This document shows positions 21,554 through 28,496 of a stretch of DNA of 64,000 nucleotides, in pieces; the stretch's first letter is position 1; each line of letters begins with the position of its first letter. The position numbers were made by a program, and so were the translations under genes. The DNA comes from an uncultured Coriobacteriaceae bacterium (lineage in GTDB: Bacteria > Actinomycetota > Coriobacteriia > Coriobacteriales > Coriobacteriaceae). The DNA is taken from assembly GCA_944322305.1 (NCBI GenBank), contig CALUOP010000004.1, forward strand, positions 1 to 64,000, in the 5' to 3' direction. The notes under the pieces are model-generated. The model had not been told where the DNA came from and did no database searches. It saw nothing but the letters and a program-made list of their open reading frames with translations.

Positions 21554-22717
21554 CTAGCGCGCAGGGCGGAACGCGGCGGCGCGCAGGGCGCATCGCGCGG
21601 CGGGGCCGGCAGGCTCGGAGGCGGGGTAGCGGCCCTCCTCCACCAGCGCGTCGAGAAGCGCGAGCGCGCAGGTGGCCTCGGCTACGGGCACGGCGCGCGG
21701 CACGATGCAGGGGTCGTGGCGGCCGCGGACGGAAAGCGCGGCGTCGCAGCCCCGCTCGAGGTCGACGCTTCGCTGCTCGCGCGCGATGGAGGGCGTGGGC
21801 TTCACGGCCATGCGCCACAGGACGGGGGCGCCGGTGGAGATGCCGCCCAGGATGCCGCCGGCGCGGTTGGTTTGCGGGCGGGGCACGCCGTCTGCCATGC
21901 GGTAGGCGTCGTTGTTCTGGCTGCCGGTGAGCCGGGCGGCGGCGAAGCCCGCGCCGAACTCCACGCCCTTTACGGCGGGGATCCCGAAGGCGATGCTCGC
22001 GATGCGGTTCTCCAGGCCCTCGAACATGGGGTCGCCCACGCCGGCCGGCATGCCGTAGGCGGCGCACTCGATGGTGCCGCCCACGCTGTCGAGGTCGCTT
22101 TTGGCCGCAAGGATGCGCGCGCGCATGCGCTCGGCCGCCTCGGCGCTCACGCAGGGCAGGGGGTTGGCGAGCACGGCGGCGCGCTGCGCGGGATCCTCCG
22201 CAAGCGGGTTCAGGGGCTCGTCGGCGATGCCCTCCGGGCCGAGGGACGAAATATGCGCCACCACGCGCACGCCCACCTGCTCGAGCGCCTGCAGGGCGAT
22301 GCCGCCCGCCACGCACAGGGGCGCGGTGAGGCGGCCGGAGAAGTGCCCGCCGCCGGCAACGTCCTGCCAGCCGCGGTAGCGGGCGTGCGCCGGGAAGTCG
22401 GCGTGGCCGGGACGGGGGACGCGGGCAAGCTCGGCGTAGTCGCCGCTGCGGGTGTTGGTGTTCTCGATAAGGGCGGCGAGCGGCGCGCCGGTGGTGCGGC
22501 CGCCCACCAAGCCGGAGAGAAAGCGCGGCGCATCGGCCTCGCGGCGGGCGGTTGCCGTGGCGTCGCGGCCCGGGGCGCGCCGGTCGAGAAAGGTCTGCAG
22601 GCGCGCGGTGTCCACCGCGACGCCGGCGGGCAGCCCGTCGACGGTGCAGCCGATGGCCGCGGAGTGGGACTCGCCGAAGATGCTCACCTTCACGGCGTTG
22701 CCTATGGTGGAAGCCAT
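21554..22717 (-). CDS. aroC: Chorismate synthase
   Basis: This is the last shikimate step, eliminating phosphate from EPSP to give chorismate with reduced FMN. The 387-residue protein has GESHSAAIGCTVDGLPAG at the start, RPGHADF, GGGHFSGR, FGIPAVKGVEFGAG, NRAGGILGGISTGAPV and RGRHDPCIVPRAVPVAEA in the family order. The ATG at 22717 is chosen for GAGGGA just upstream and for the family start; the longer open frame upstream overlaps aroA. It lies 95 bases after aroA in the operon. Confidence 0.96.
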   Translation of the reverse strand: MASTIGNAVKVSIFGESHSAAIGCTVDGLPAGVAVDTARLQTFLDRRAPGRDATATARREADAPRFLSGLVGGRTTGAPLAALIENTNTRSGDYAELARVPRPGHADFPAHARYRGWQDVAGGGHFSGRLTAPLCVAGGIALQALEQVGVRVVAHISSLGPEGIADEPLNPLAEDPAQRAAVLANPLPCVSAEAAERMRARILAAKSDLDSVGGTIECAAYGMPAGVGDPMFEGLENRIASIAFGIPAVKGVEFGAGFAAARLTGSQNNDAYRMADGVPRPQTNRAGGILGGISTGAPVLWRMAVKPTPSIAREQRSVDLERGCDAALSVRGRHDPCIVPRAVPVAEATCALALLDALVEEGRYPASEPAGPAARCALRAAAFRPAR

Positions 22718-22812
22718 GTTCCCTCGCTTTCTGATCGGTGCGGCGGCGCGGGTGCGGGCCCGCCTTGCCCGCCGCGCGGCGTTGCGTGCTTCTCGCCCGG
22801 CGCGGCGGCGGT

Positions 22813-24144
22813 TTACGGCAGGAGTTCGACCTCGCCGCCGAGCGCGCGGTAGTCGTCGAAGAAGCCGGGGTAGGACTTGGCCACGGCCTCTGCTCCCTCT
22901 ATGGTGACGGGGCCGGTGGCGCGCACGGCCGCCACCGCGGCCATCATGGCGATGCGGTGGTCGTTGTGCGCCTGCACGGTGCCGCCGGCAAGGGCGTCCA
23001 CGCCGCGTATCACCAGCGTGTCGCCCTCGGCGCGCGCCTCGCCTCTCAGGGCGCCGAGCGCCTCGACGGTGGTGGCGATGCGGTCGGACTCCTTCATGCG
23101 CAGCCGCCCGCAGTCGGTGATGCGCGTCTCGCCTGCGGCAACGCTGGCCACGGCGGCAAGCACGGGCACGAGGTCGGGGATGTCGGCGGCCGAGAAGGTG
23201 TAGCCGTGGAGCTTGTCGGGCTGCACGCTCGCCAGCCCGCCGCCGCGCCGCGCCCGCGCGCCGAAGCGCAAAAGCGCCCCCATGACGGCGCGGTCGCCTT
23301 GGGGCGAGGCGAGGTCGAGCCCGGAGACCGCCACGCGCCTTGTTCCCAAGGCGCCGGCGCACAGCCAAAACGCGGCGTTGGACCAGTCGCCCTCCACCTC
23401 GGCGGTGCCGGGGCTTACGCACGCGGGGCGCTCGATGGTGAAGACGGTCCTCTCGGGCTTGCCGTTCTCCGCCGTCAGGCGCTGCTCTGCCACGTGGATG
23501 CCGAAGACGGCGAGCGCGCGGACGGTGAGGTCAAGGTAGGGGCGGCTCTCCAGCGCGCCCTCAACCTCGATGGTGGTGGTGGCGCCGCGCAGGCCCAGCG
23601 CCGGAGCGGCGAGCATGATGCCGCTCACGTACTGCGAGCTCACGTTGCCCGGCAGCACGAAGCGCCCGGCCCTGAGGCGTCCGGCGCAGGTGAGCGGCCA
23701 GCTGCCCTCGGGCGAGAGCGTGCAGCCGCCGATGAAAAGCTCGCGGGCAAGCGCGCCGAGCGGGCGGGCTGCCAGGCGCCCGGCGCCGGTGAAGGTGGCC
23801 TCGGCGCCCAGCGCGGCGGCCACGGGCAGCATGAAGCGCAGGGTCGAGCCGGACTCGCCGCAGTCGAGCAGGGGGCTTGCCGTCGGTAAGAAGGCTGGGC
23901 CGGCAAGCTCCTCCACGCGCGGGACGGGTGTTACGGCAAAGCCCTCGGCGCAGCGCTCAACATGCGCGCCCAGCGCCTCGAGGCAGCGCACCGTGGCGTC
24001 GATGTCGGCGCAGGTGGTGGAGCAGCGCACGAGGGTGGGGGCGTCGGCCAAGGCGGCGAGGATGACAAGGCGGTGCGCCATGGACTTTGAGGCGATGGCG
24101 GGCACGGTGCCGGAAAGCGGGCGCGGGGTGATGCGGGCTAGCAT
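22813..24144 (-). CDS. aroA: 5-enolpyruvylshikimate-3-phosphate synthase
   Basis: EPSP synthase joins PEP to shikimate 3-phosphate. The 443-residue protein shows SKSMAHRLVILAALAD, LDCGESGSTLRFMLPVAA, GNVSSQYVSGIMLAAP, GDWSNAAFWLCAGAL, RMKESDRI and AHNDHRIAMM, all catalytic or substrate-binding blocks. The PEP-site loop reads CGESGSTLR rather than the enterobacterial GNAGTAMR, as in many clostridial-type enzymes, so glyphosate response should not be assumed. The ATG lies inside the end of aroB (7-base overlap), with GGAGG before it, indicating coupling. Confidence 0.96.
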   Translation of the reverse strand: MLARITPRPLSGTVPAIASKSMAHRLVILAALADAPTLVRCSTTCADIDATVRCLEALGAHVERCAEGFAVTPVPRVEELAGPAFLPTASPLLDCGESGSTLRFMLPVAAALGAEATFTGAGRLAARPLGALARELFIGGCTLSPEGSWPLTCAGRLRAGRFVLPGNVSSQYVSGIMLAAPALGLRGATTTIEVEGALESRPYLDLTVRALAVFGIHVAEQRLTAENGKPERTVFTIERPACVSPGTAEVEGDWSNAAFWLCAGALGTRRVAVSGLDLASPQGDRAVMGALLRFGARARRGGGLASVQPDKLHGYTFSAADIPDLVPVLAAVASVAAGETRITDCGRLRMKESDRIATTVEALGALRGEARAEGDTLVIRGVDALAGGTVQAHNDHRIAMMAAVAAVRATGPVTIEGAEAVAKSYPGFFDDYRALGGEVELLP

Positions 24145-25238
24145 GCGTTGCCTCCGTTCTTCTCGCCTTGGGCGATAAGCGCCGCGAAGTCCTCGAGCGC
24201 GACCGTCTCGATGGAGCAGGCGCCCACGGCGTGCGGGATCACGAGGTCGATGGCGCCGCCGCGGCGTTTCTTGTCGTGCAGGGCGCAGGCGTAGAGCTCT
24301 TCGGCGCTGAAGGAGCAGGCGGTCTCAAGGCCGCAGGCGCCGAGCAGGGCCTCGAGGCGCGCGAGCACCTCGGGCGCGCACGCGCCGGCGCGCACGGCGG
24401 CGCGCGTGATCATGCACATGCCGATGGCCACGCAGGTGCCGTGTCCGAGCCGGTAGGCCGCGCAGGCCTCCACGGCGTGCCCGATGCTGTGGCCGAAGTT
24501 GAGGAGTTTGCGCGCGCCGCCCTCGCGCTCGTCGGCGGCCACCACGTCGCGCTTGATCTCGATGTTGCGCGCGACGATCTCCTCGATGCGCGCCATGCCG
24601 CCGCTCACCAGGTAGTCGTAGGTGGGCGGGGTGAGCTCGAGGGCGCAGAAGAGCTCGGGGTCGCAGATCATGGCGTGCTTGACGATCTCGCCGCAGCCGT
24701 CGGCGAACTGCTCGGGGGTGAGGGTGCCCAGGCACCCTACGTCGGCGATGACCACGCGTGGCTGCCAGAAGGCGCCGGCCAGGTTCTTGCCGGCGGCGAG
24801 GTCGATGGCGGTCTTGCCGCCCACCGAGGAGTCGACCATGGCCAGCAGGCTCGTGGGCATCTGCGCGAGCGCGATGCCGCGCATGTAGAGGGCCGCGGCC
24901 AGGCCGCCCATGTCGCCGGTCACGCCGCCGCCGAGCGCCACCACCACGTCGCGCCGGTCGAGCTCGCGCTCGGCCATGAACTCAAGGGCGGCCAGGAGCG
25001 TCTCGGCGCGCTTGTGCTCCTCGCCGGCCGGGAACGTGAACGTGAAGGCCTCGTAGCCTGCGGCGACAAGGCTCTGCTCCACGATGCCGGCGTACAGCGG
25101 CCCCACGTTGGAGTCGGTGACGATGACGACCTTCTCGCCGCCTGCGGCCTCGCGGATGATCTGCCCGGAGGCCTCGAGCAGGCGCGTGCCCAGGTGCACG
25201 CGGTAGGGGGTGCTGGCGGGTACGTCTACGGTATGCAT
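24138..25238 (-). CDS. aroB: 3-dehydroquinate synthase
   Basis: DHQ synthase cyclises DAHP to 3-dehydroquinate using NAD and a divalent metal. The 366-residue protein has FPAGEEHKR, the NAD-binding GGGVTGDMGGLAAALYMRG, PTSLLAMVDSSVGGKTAI, the metal ligands in FGHSIGHAVE and LGHGTCVAIGM, and HDKKRRGG. The ATG directly follows the tyrA stop codon (TGAATG), with GAGGAGG within the end of tyrA, so expression is coupled to both neighbours. Confidence 0.97.
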   Translation of the reverse strand: MHTVDVPASTPYRVHLGTRLLEASGQIIREAAGGEKVVIVTDSNVGPLYAGIVEQSLVAAGYEAFTFTFPAGEEHKRAETLLAALEFMAERELDRRDVVVALGGGVTGDMGGLAAALYMRGIALAQMPTSLLAMVDSSVGGKTAIDLAAGKNLAGAFWQPRVVIADVGCLGTLTPEQFADGCGEIVKHAMICDPELFCALELTPPTYDYLVSGGMARIEEIVARNIEIKRDVVAADEREGGARKLLNFGHSIGHAVEACAAYRLGHGTCVAIGMCMITRAAVRAGACAPEVLARLEALLGACGLETACSFSAEELYACALHDKKRRGGAIDLVIPHAVGACSIETVALEDFAALIAQGEKNGGNAC

Positions 25239-26141
25239 TCAGTCCTCCTCGGAGCGGGTGTCAGCGTCGTGCGCGTCGAGCGCGCGTTTGATGCGGTCGC
25301 CCTCGGCCAGAAGCAGGCGCAGCTGCTCTTGGTCGCGCGCGTCGAGGGCGGCGCGGTAGGCGTCCAGGGCGTCGGTGACGCAGGCGATCTCGCGGCTCAG
25401 GTAATCTGCGTTCTCGCACATGAGCTCGGCCCACATGGCGGGGTTCAGGTGCGCCACGCGCGTGAGGTCGCGGTAGCTGCCGGCCGAGAAGCCGTGGTGC
25501 ACGCGCGCGGTGGGGCTCTTCACGTAGGCGTTGGACACCACGTGGGCCAGCTGGCTGGTGAAGGCGATGACCTCGTCGTGCGTGTCGGCGTCGGCCACGC
25601 TGAAGAACCCGAAGCCGAGCGGTTTGAGAAGCGTGGTGGCGCGGTCGAGAAGCTCCAGGCGCTCGGCGTCCGGCACGCTCGGCGGCACGAGCACGCAGGG
25701 CGCGCCGCAGAAGAGGTCGGCGCGGGCGTGCGCGAAGCCCGAGAACTGCGTGCCAGCCATGGGGTGCGTGCCCAAGAAGGCAAAGCCGCGCTCCGCGGCC
25801 AGAGCGAAGGCGCTGGCGCAGATGTGGCGCTTCACGCCGGCGGTGTCTATCACGAGCGGGCCGTCTGCGCCCAACGCGCCAAGGGCTTCGGCGTTGGCCT
25901 CAAGCCAGCTCAGGCAGGCGTCGGGGTAGGCGGCGAGCACCACCAGGTCGCAGTCGGCCAGGGACGTGTCGTCCAGGGGGGCCGCCACCGTCTCAATGCG
26001 GGCCACGTCCATGGTCTCGGGGTCGGTGTCGGCGCCGAGCACGCGCCAGCCCGCCGCGCGGTAGGCCTTGGCAAAGCTTCCGCCGATAAGCCCCAGGCCC
26101 ACCACGCCCACGCAGGGGGTTGCGCCGTTTGTCTCGTCCAT
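25239..26141 (-). CDS. tyrA: Prephenate dehydrogenase
   Basis: This enzyme oxidatively decarboxylates prephenate to 4-hydroxyphenylpyruvate, the tyrosine branch. The 300-residue protein has a Rossmann start GVVGLGLIGGSFAKAYRAAG, DTAGVKRHI, the catalytic-region THPMAGTQFSGF, and HHGFSAGSYRDLTRVA. There is no chorismate mutase domain (that function is in pheA) and no clear ACT domain, so feedback control, if any, is different. The frame is open 29 codons further upstream into a structured repeat; the ATG at 26141 is where the fold begins and has GGAAGG-rich sequence before it. Confidence 0.93.
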   Translation of the reverse strand: MDETNGATPCVGVVGLGLIGGSFAKAYRAAGWRVLGADTDPETMDVARIETVAAPLDDTSLADCDLVVLAAYPDACLSWLEANAEALGALGADGPLVIDTAGVKRHICASAFALAAERGFAFLGTHPMAGTQFSGFAHARADLFCGAPCVLVPPSVPDAERLELLDRATTLLKPLGFGFFSVADADTHDEVIAFTSQLAHVVSNAYVKSPTARVHHGFSAGSYRDLTRVAHLNPAMWAELMCENADYLSREIACVTDALDAYRAALDARDQEQLRLLLAEGDRIKRALDAHDADTRSEED

Positions 26142-26213
26142 ATCCGCCCGCCTTCCCTTCCCGTTGTCTTGTTTTTTGAGTGGATGATTCGCCCTGTGAC
26201 AGGGAGACCTCAA

Positions 26214-26279
26214 GGCCGCGGGTGACAAGGTTCCGAAATCCGATATCGGGCGGATTTCGGGTTCTTGTCGCCCGCGGCC
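26214..26279 (+). repeat. Two-stem hairpin family, copy 4
   Basis: The outer stem pairs GGCCGCGGG...GACAAG with CTTGTC...CCCGCGGCC and encloses the GTT/GTT internal loop. The inner stem is CCGAAATCCG / CGGATTTCGG, so five of its base pairs differ from copy 2 with pairing kept; the loop is ATATCGGG. It lies in the 154-base aroF-tyrA gap, oriented against the direction of transcription, 16 bases from the aroF stop. A TTTTTT run at 26172-26177 lies beyond it towards tyrA. Confidence 0.92.
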
Positions 26280-26295
26280 ACCGGGAGATCGCCCG

Positions 26296-27303
26296 TTACG
26301 CGATAGCCGCCCGGATGGCCTCGATGCGGCGCATCGTGTCGGCGAACTGCGCCGGGGTGAGCGCCTGCGCGCCGTCGGACCAGGCGTGGCTCGGGTCGTC
26401 GTGCACCTCGATCTCTAGGCCGTCGGCGCCGGCAGCCGTGGCGGCGAGCGCCATCTGCGGCACGTAGCGCGTGTAGCCCACGGCGTGGCTGGGGTCGGCC
26501 ACCACCGGCAGGTGCGAGAGGTAGTGCAGCACCGGGATGGCGTTGAGGTCGAAGGTGTTGCGGGTGCGCGTCTCGAAGGTCCGGATGCCGCGCTCGCACA
26601 GGATCACGTTGTCGTTGCCCTCGCTCATGATGTACTCGGCGGCCATGAGGAGCTCGTCGATGGTCTCGGACATGCCGCGCTTGAGAAGCACCGGGGTCTG
26701 GGTCTTGCCCACCTCTTTGAGCAGGGTGAAGTTCTGCGCGTTGCGCGCGCCGATCTGCATGACGTTGATGCCCTTGTCAACGAAGAGGGCCACGTCGCGC
26801 GGGTCCATGATCTCGGTCACCACGGGCATCCCGAGCTCGTCGCGCGCCTCGCAGAGCAGGTCCAAGCCGCGCTCGCCCATGCCCTGGTTGGCGTACGGGG
26901 AGGTGCGGGGCTTGAAGGCGCCGCCGCGCAGCATCGTGGCGCCGGCCTCCTTCACCGCGCGGGCGATGCGGATGAGGTTGTCGCCCTCCACCGAGCAGGG
27001 GCCGGCGATGACGGGGAAGTACCCGCCGCCGATCTTCACGCCTAAGCCGCAGTCGACCACGGTGTCTTGCGGGTGGAACTTGCGGTTGGCCTTCTTGAAC
27101 GGCTCGGAGACGCGCTGCACGCGCTCTACGATGTCCATGCTCTCGAGCAGAAACGGGTCGATGCGGGTGGTGTCGCCCACCAGGCCCACGATGGTCTCGT
27201 TGGCGCCGTGGCTCACGTGGGTCTCGAGCCCCTTCTTGTGGATCCACCCCAGCAGGTGGTCTACGGCGTCTTGCGGCGCGTCTTTGCGCAGGATTGCGAT
27301 CAT
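26296..27303 (-). CDS. aroF: 3-deoxy-7-phosphoheptulonate (DAHP) synthase
   Basis: This is the first shikimate step, condensing PEP with erythrose 4-phosphate. The 335-residue protein is the type I-beta form with an N-terminal ferredoxin-like regulatory domain (about 1-75: IAILRKDAPQDAVDHLL) and a KDO8P-synthase-like barrel: VIAGPCSVEGDN, LRGGAFKPRTSPYANQG, PVLLKRGMSETIDELLMAAEY and VVADPSHAVGYTRYV. The N-terminal domain normally senses an aromatic product. The ATG at 27303 with GGGGG before it is preferred to the GTG four codons upstream. It is the first gene of the aro operon; TACACT at 27346-27351 on the minus strand may be its -10 box. Confidence 0.95.
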   Translation of the reverse strand: MIAILRKDAPQDAVDHLLGWIHKKGLETHVSHGANETIVGLVGDTTRIDPFLLESMDIVERVQRVSEPFKKANRKFHPQDTVVDCGLGVKIGGGYFPVIAGPCSVEGDNLIRIARAVKEAGATMLRGGAFKPRTSPYANQGMGERGLDLLCEARDELGMPVVTEIMDPRDVALFVDKGINVMQIGARNAQNFTLLKEVGKTQTPVLLKRGMSETIDELLMAAEYIMSEGNDNVILCERGIRTFETRTRNTFDLNAIPVLHYLSHLPVVADPSHAVGYTRYVPQMALAATAAGADGLEIEVHDDPSHAWSDGAQALTPAQFADTMRRIEAIRAAIA

Positions 27304-28097
27304 GGAAACCCCCACGGTCTGTCGGCGTTCATTTAAACGGTCATAAGTGTAGCCGACCCGGCCGCGCCCCGGTGTTTGAGGTGTGTGAATTTACAGAGAG
27401 GGGAGAGGCGCGGGTCGGGGCTGGTGCCGTGGCGGCTGTCGGTTGCCCGCGATTGTGTGACCCCGGCGCTCAGTTGACCGTGTTGTTGTCGCCTAAGCGT
27501 CCGCCTGCCTGCGAGTTTGCGATGCATGCGTTTGGTTGCCCGTGTTGTTGTCGCTGAAGCTGCGAGCTGCGCTGCAGCGTCCACGTGTTGCTCGCGATAA
27601 TGTCACGTAAGCCAACGGCCGTGTCTGAGTCAGGGACTCCTGATTGTCGGTTGCCCGCGATCTTGTCACCTAAGCCTTCAGTTGTCCGCGAGTTTCTCGT
27701 CTAAGCTTTTACTTAGACGCGAATCTGTCGCTGAATTTCTAGTTGGTCGCTCAAAGCGCACGCAACTGCCGAATTTCCGGGAGTTGCGCGTCGTAAGAGC
27801 GGTTAAACGAATCTTAGATGTCGGAAAGGCGGATAACCGCCACTTTAAATGTTGTCGCGGCGACCAACTGTCGCATCGTCATCTGGTTGCCCGCGATTGC
27901 GTCCTGCAAGCGGATGAAACAAAGAGGCGGGCTGCCGAGTAGGCGTGTGTCGCGTCTCATCTGCGCGATCGACCGCGATCTTGTTGCCCCGGGCATCGGT
28001 TGCCCGCGATCTTCTCGCCCAAGCGTTCAGTTACCCGTGTTTACCAGAGTGAGTGACCGACACGCGAGCGCGCATGCGCGCCAGTTGCCGTAAACGA
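27304..28097. other. Long gene-free region carrying repeat array A
   Basis: About 790 bases between aroF and the tRNA terminator hold no credible gene. Short open frames such as 27682-27942 simply run through the repeat array and have no ribosome binding site. Apart from the aro operon leader (27304-27360) the stretch is filled by the 31-bp degenerate array listed separately. Confidence 0.7.
27443..28061. repeat. 31-bp degenerate tandem array A with central hairpin
   Basis: Plus-strand units begin TTGCCCGCGA (variants TTGACCGTGT, CTGCCTGCGA, TTGTCCGCGA, TTAGACGCGA, TTACCCGTGT) and carry CTAAGC about 19 bases in. Unit starts fall at 27443, 27474, 27505, 27536, then 27588, 27620, 27651, 27682, 27713 and 27743: a 31-base period with one 21-base slip. 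At 27761-27788 stands a hairpin (CGCAACTgCCG / CGGgAGTTGCG). Beyond it come units in the opposite sense (CTTAGATGTC near 27810), then plus-strand units again at 27887, 27969, 28000 and 28031. There are no unique spacers between units, so this is not a CRISPR array. Confidence 0.88.
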
Positions 28098-28127
28098 GAA
28101 AGGCCCGCTTCCGAGGGGAAGCGGGCC
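28098..28127 (-). terminator. Terminator of tRNA-Arg
   Basis: An 11-bp perfect stem GGCCCGCTTCC / GGAAGCGGGCC with a 4-base loop, followed on the minus strand by TTTCTC. It lies 10 bases beyond the tRNA 3' CCA. Confidence 0.88.
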
Positions 28128-28137
28128 CGGTGTGATC

Positions 28138-28214
28138 TGGTGCCCCGTAAAGGGTTCGAACCTTCGGCCTTCTGCTCCGGAGGCAGACGCTCTGATCCAC
28201 TGAGCTAACGGGGC
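28138..28214 (-). tRNA. tRNA-Arg (anticodon CCG)
   Basis: Minus-strand cloverleaf of 77 nt including an encoded CCA. The acceptor stem GCCCCGT pairs with ACGGGGC. The D arm is GCTC...GAGC, and the anticodon stem TCTGC/GCAGA holds the loop CTCCGGA, giving anticodon CCG for the arginine codon CGG. The T arm is GAAGG TTCGAAC CCTTT, with one non-Watson-Crick pair. Every standard element is present, so it should be functional. Confidence 0.96.
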
Positions 28215-28227
28215 GTTGCGACAAGGC

Positions 28228-28256
28228 ATTGTACACCAGCGGGCGCAGGCGGTCAA
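28228..28256 (-). promoter_or_regulatory. Promoter of tRNA-Arg
   Basis: On the minus strand TTGACC (28251-28256) and TACAAT (28228-28233) are separated by exactly 17 bases, 14 bases before the tRNA. This is one of the two best sigma-70-type promoters in the window. Confidence 0.85.
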
Positions 28257-28496
28257 AAGACCCGCGCCGCCCGCCCGCCGGCGACCCGCTCAGCCGCGCT
28301 GCCCGTCCGCCGCCGGACGTACGCGGACGTCAGGGCTCAGTGAGCACCCCGGCGCCAGGCCCGAGGCCCTGAGCGTCTCACCACGCTTTCAGCAAGATTA
28401 AGCGCTTCGCAAGCATAGAGCGGGCGCTTGGTGGATATCATCTCTACATTGCGCAAACCGTCCCCCCCGCGCCGCGGGGCGTCAGAGGATACTTAC

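Noticed and set aside
20334-22316. 660-codon version of pheA and similarly long N-terminal extensions of aroC, dinB, rplU and rnhB
   Set aside because: The extra N-terminal parts read through neighbouring genes or intergenic DNA in a shadow frame. Good ribosome binding sites and family starts place the true starts inside (leaderless promoter evidence in the case of dinB).
27304-27442. T-box or aromatic amino acid attenuator before aroF
   Set aside because: No specifier loop, T-box core sequence, leader peptide with Phe/Tyr codons or terminator/antiterminator pair is visible between the putative -10 box and the start codon.
27682-27942. Small plus-strand open frame of 86 codons within array A
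   Set aside because: It lies wholly inside the degenerate repeat, lacks a ribosome binding site, and its codon use differs from real genes here.
27443-28061. Array A as a CRISPR array
   Set aside because: Units are contiguous with no unique spacers, the repeats are diverged at most positions, the orientation flips inside the array, and no cas genes are in the window.
28138-28214. tRNA-Arg as an attachment site of an integrated element
   Set aside because: No integrase, no direct repeat of the tRNA 3' end and no phage or plasmid gene lie on either side.
28257-28496. Magnesium or manganese riboswitch before the P-type ATPase
   Set aside because: There is a TCAGGGC/GCCCTGA hairpin, but none of the conserved core sequences of the M-box or yybP-ykoY motifs could be found by eye.
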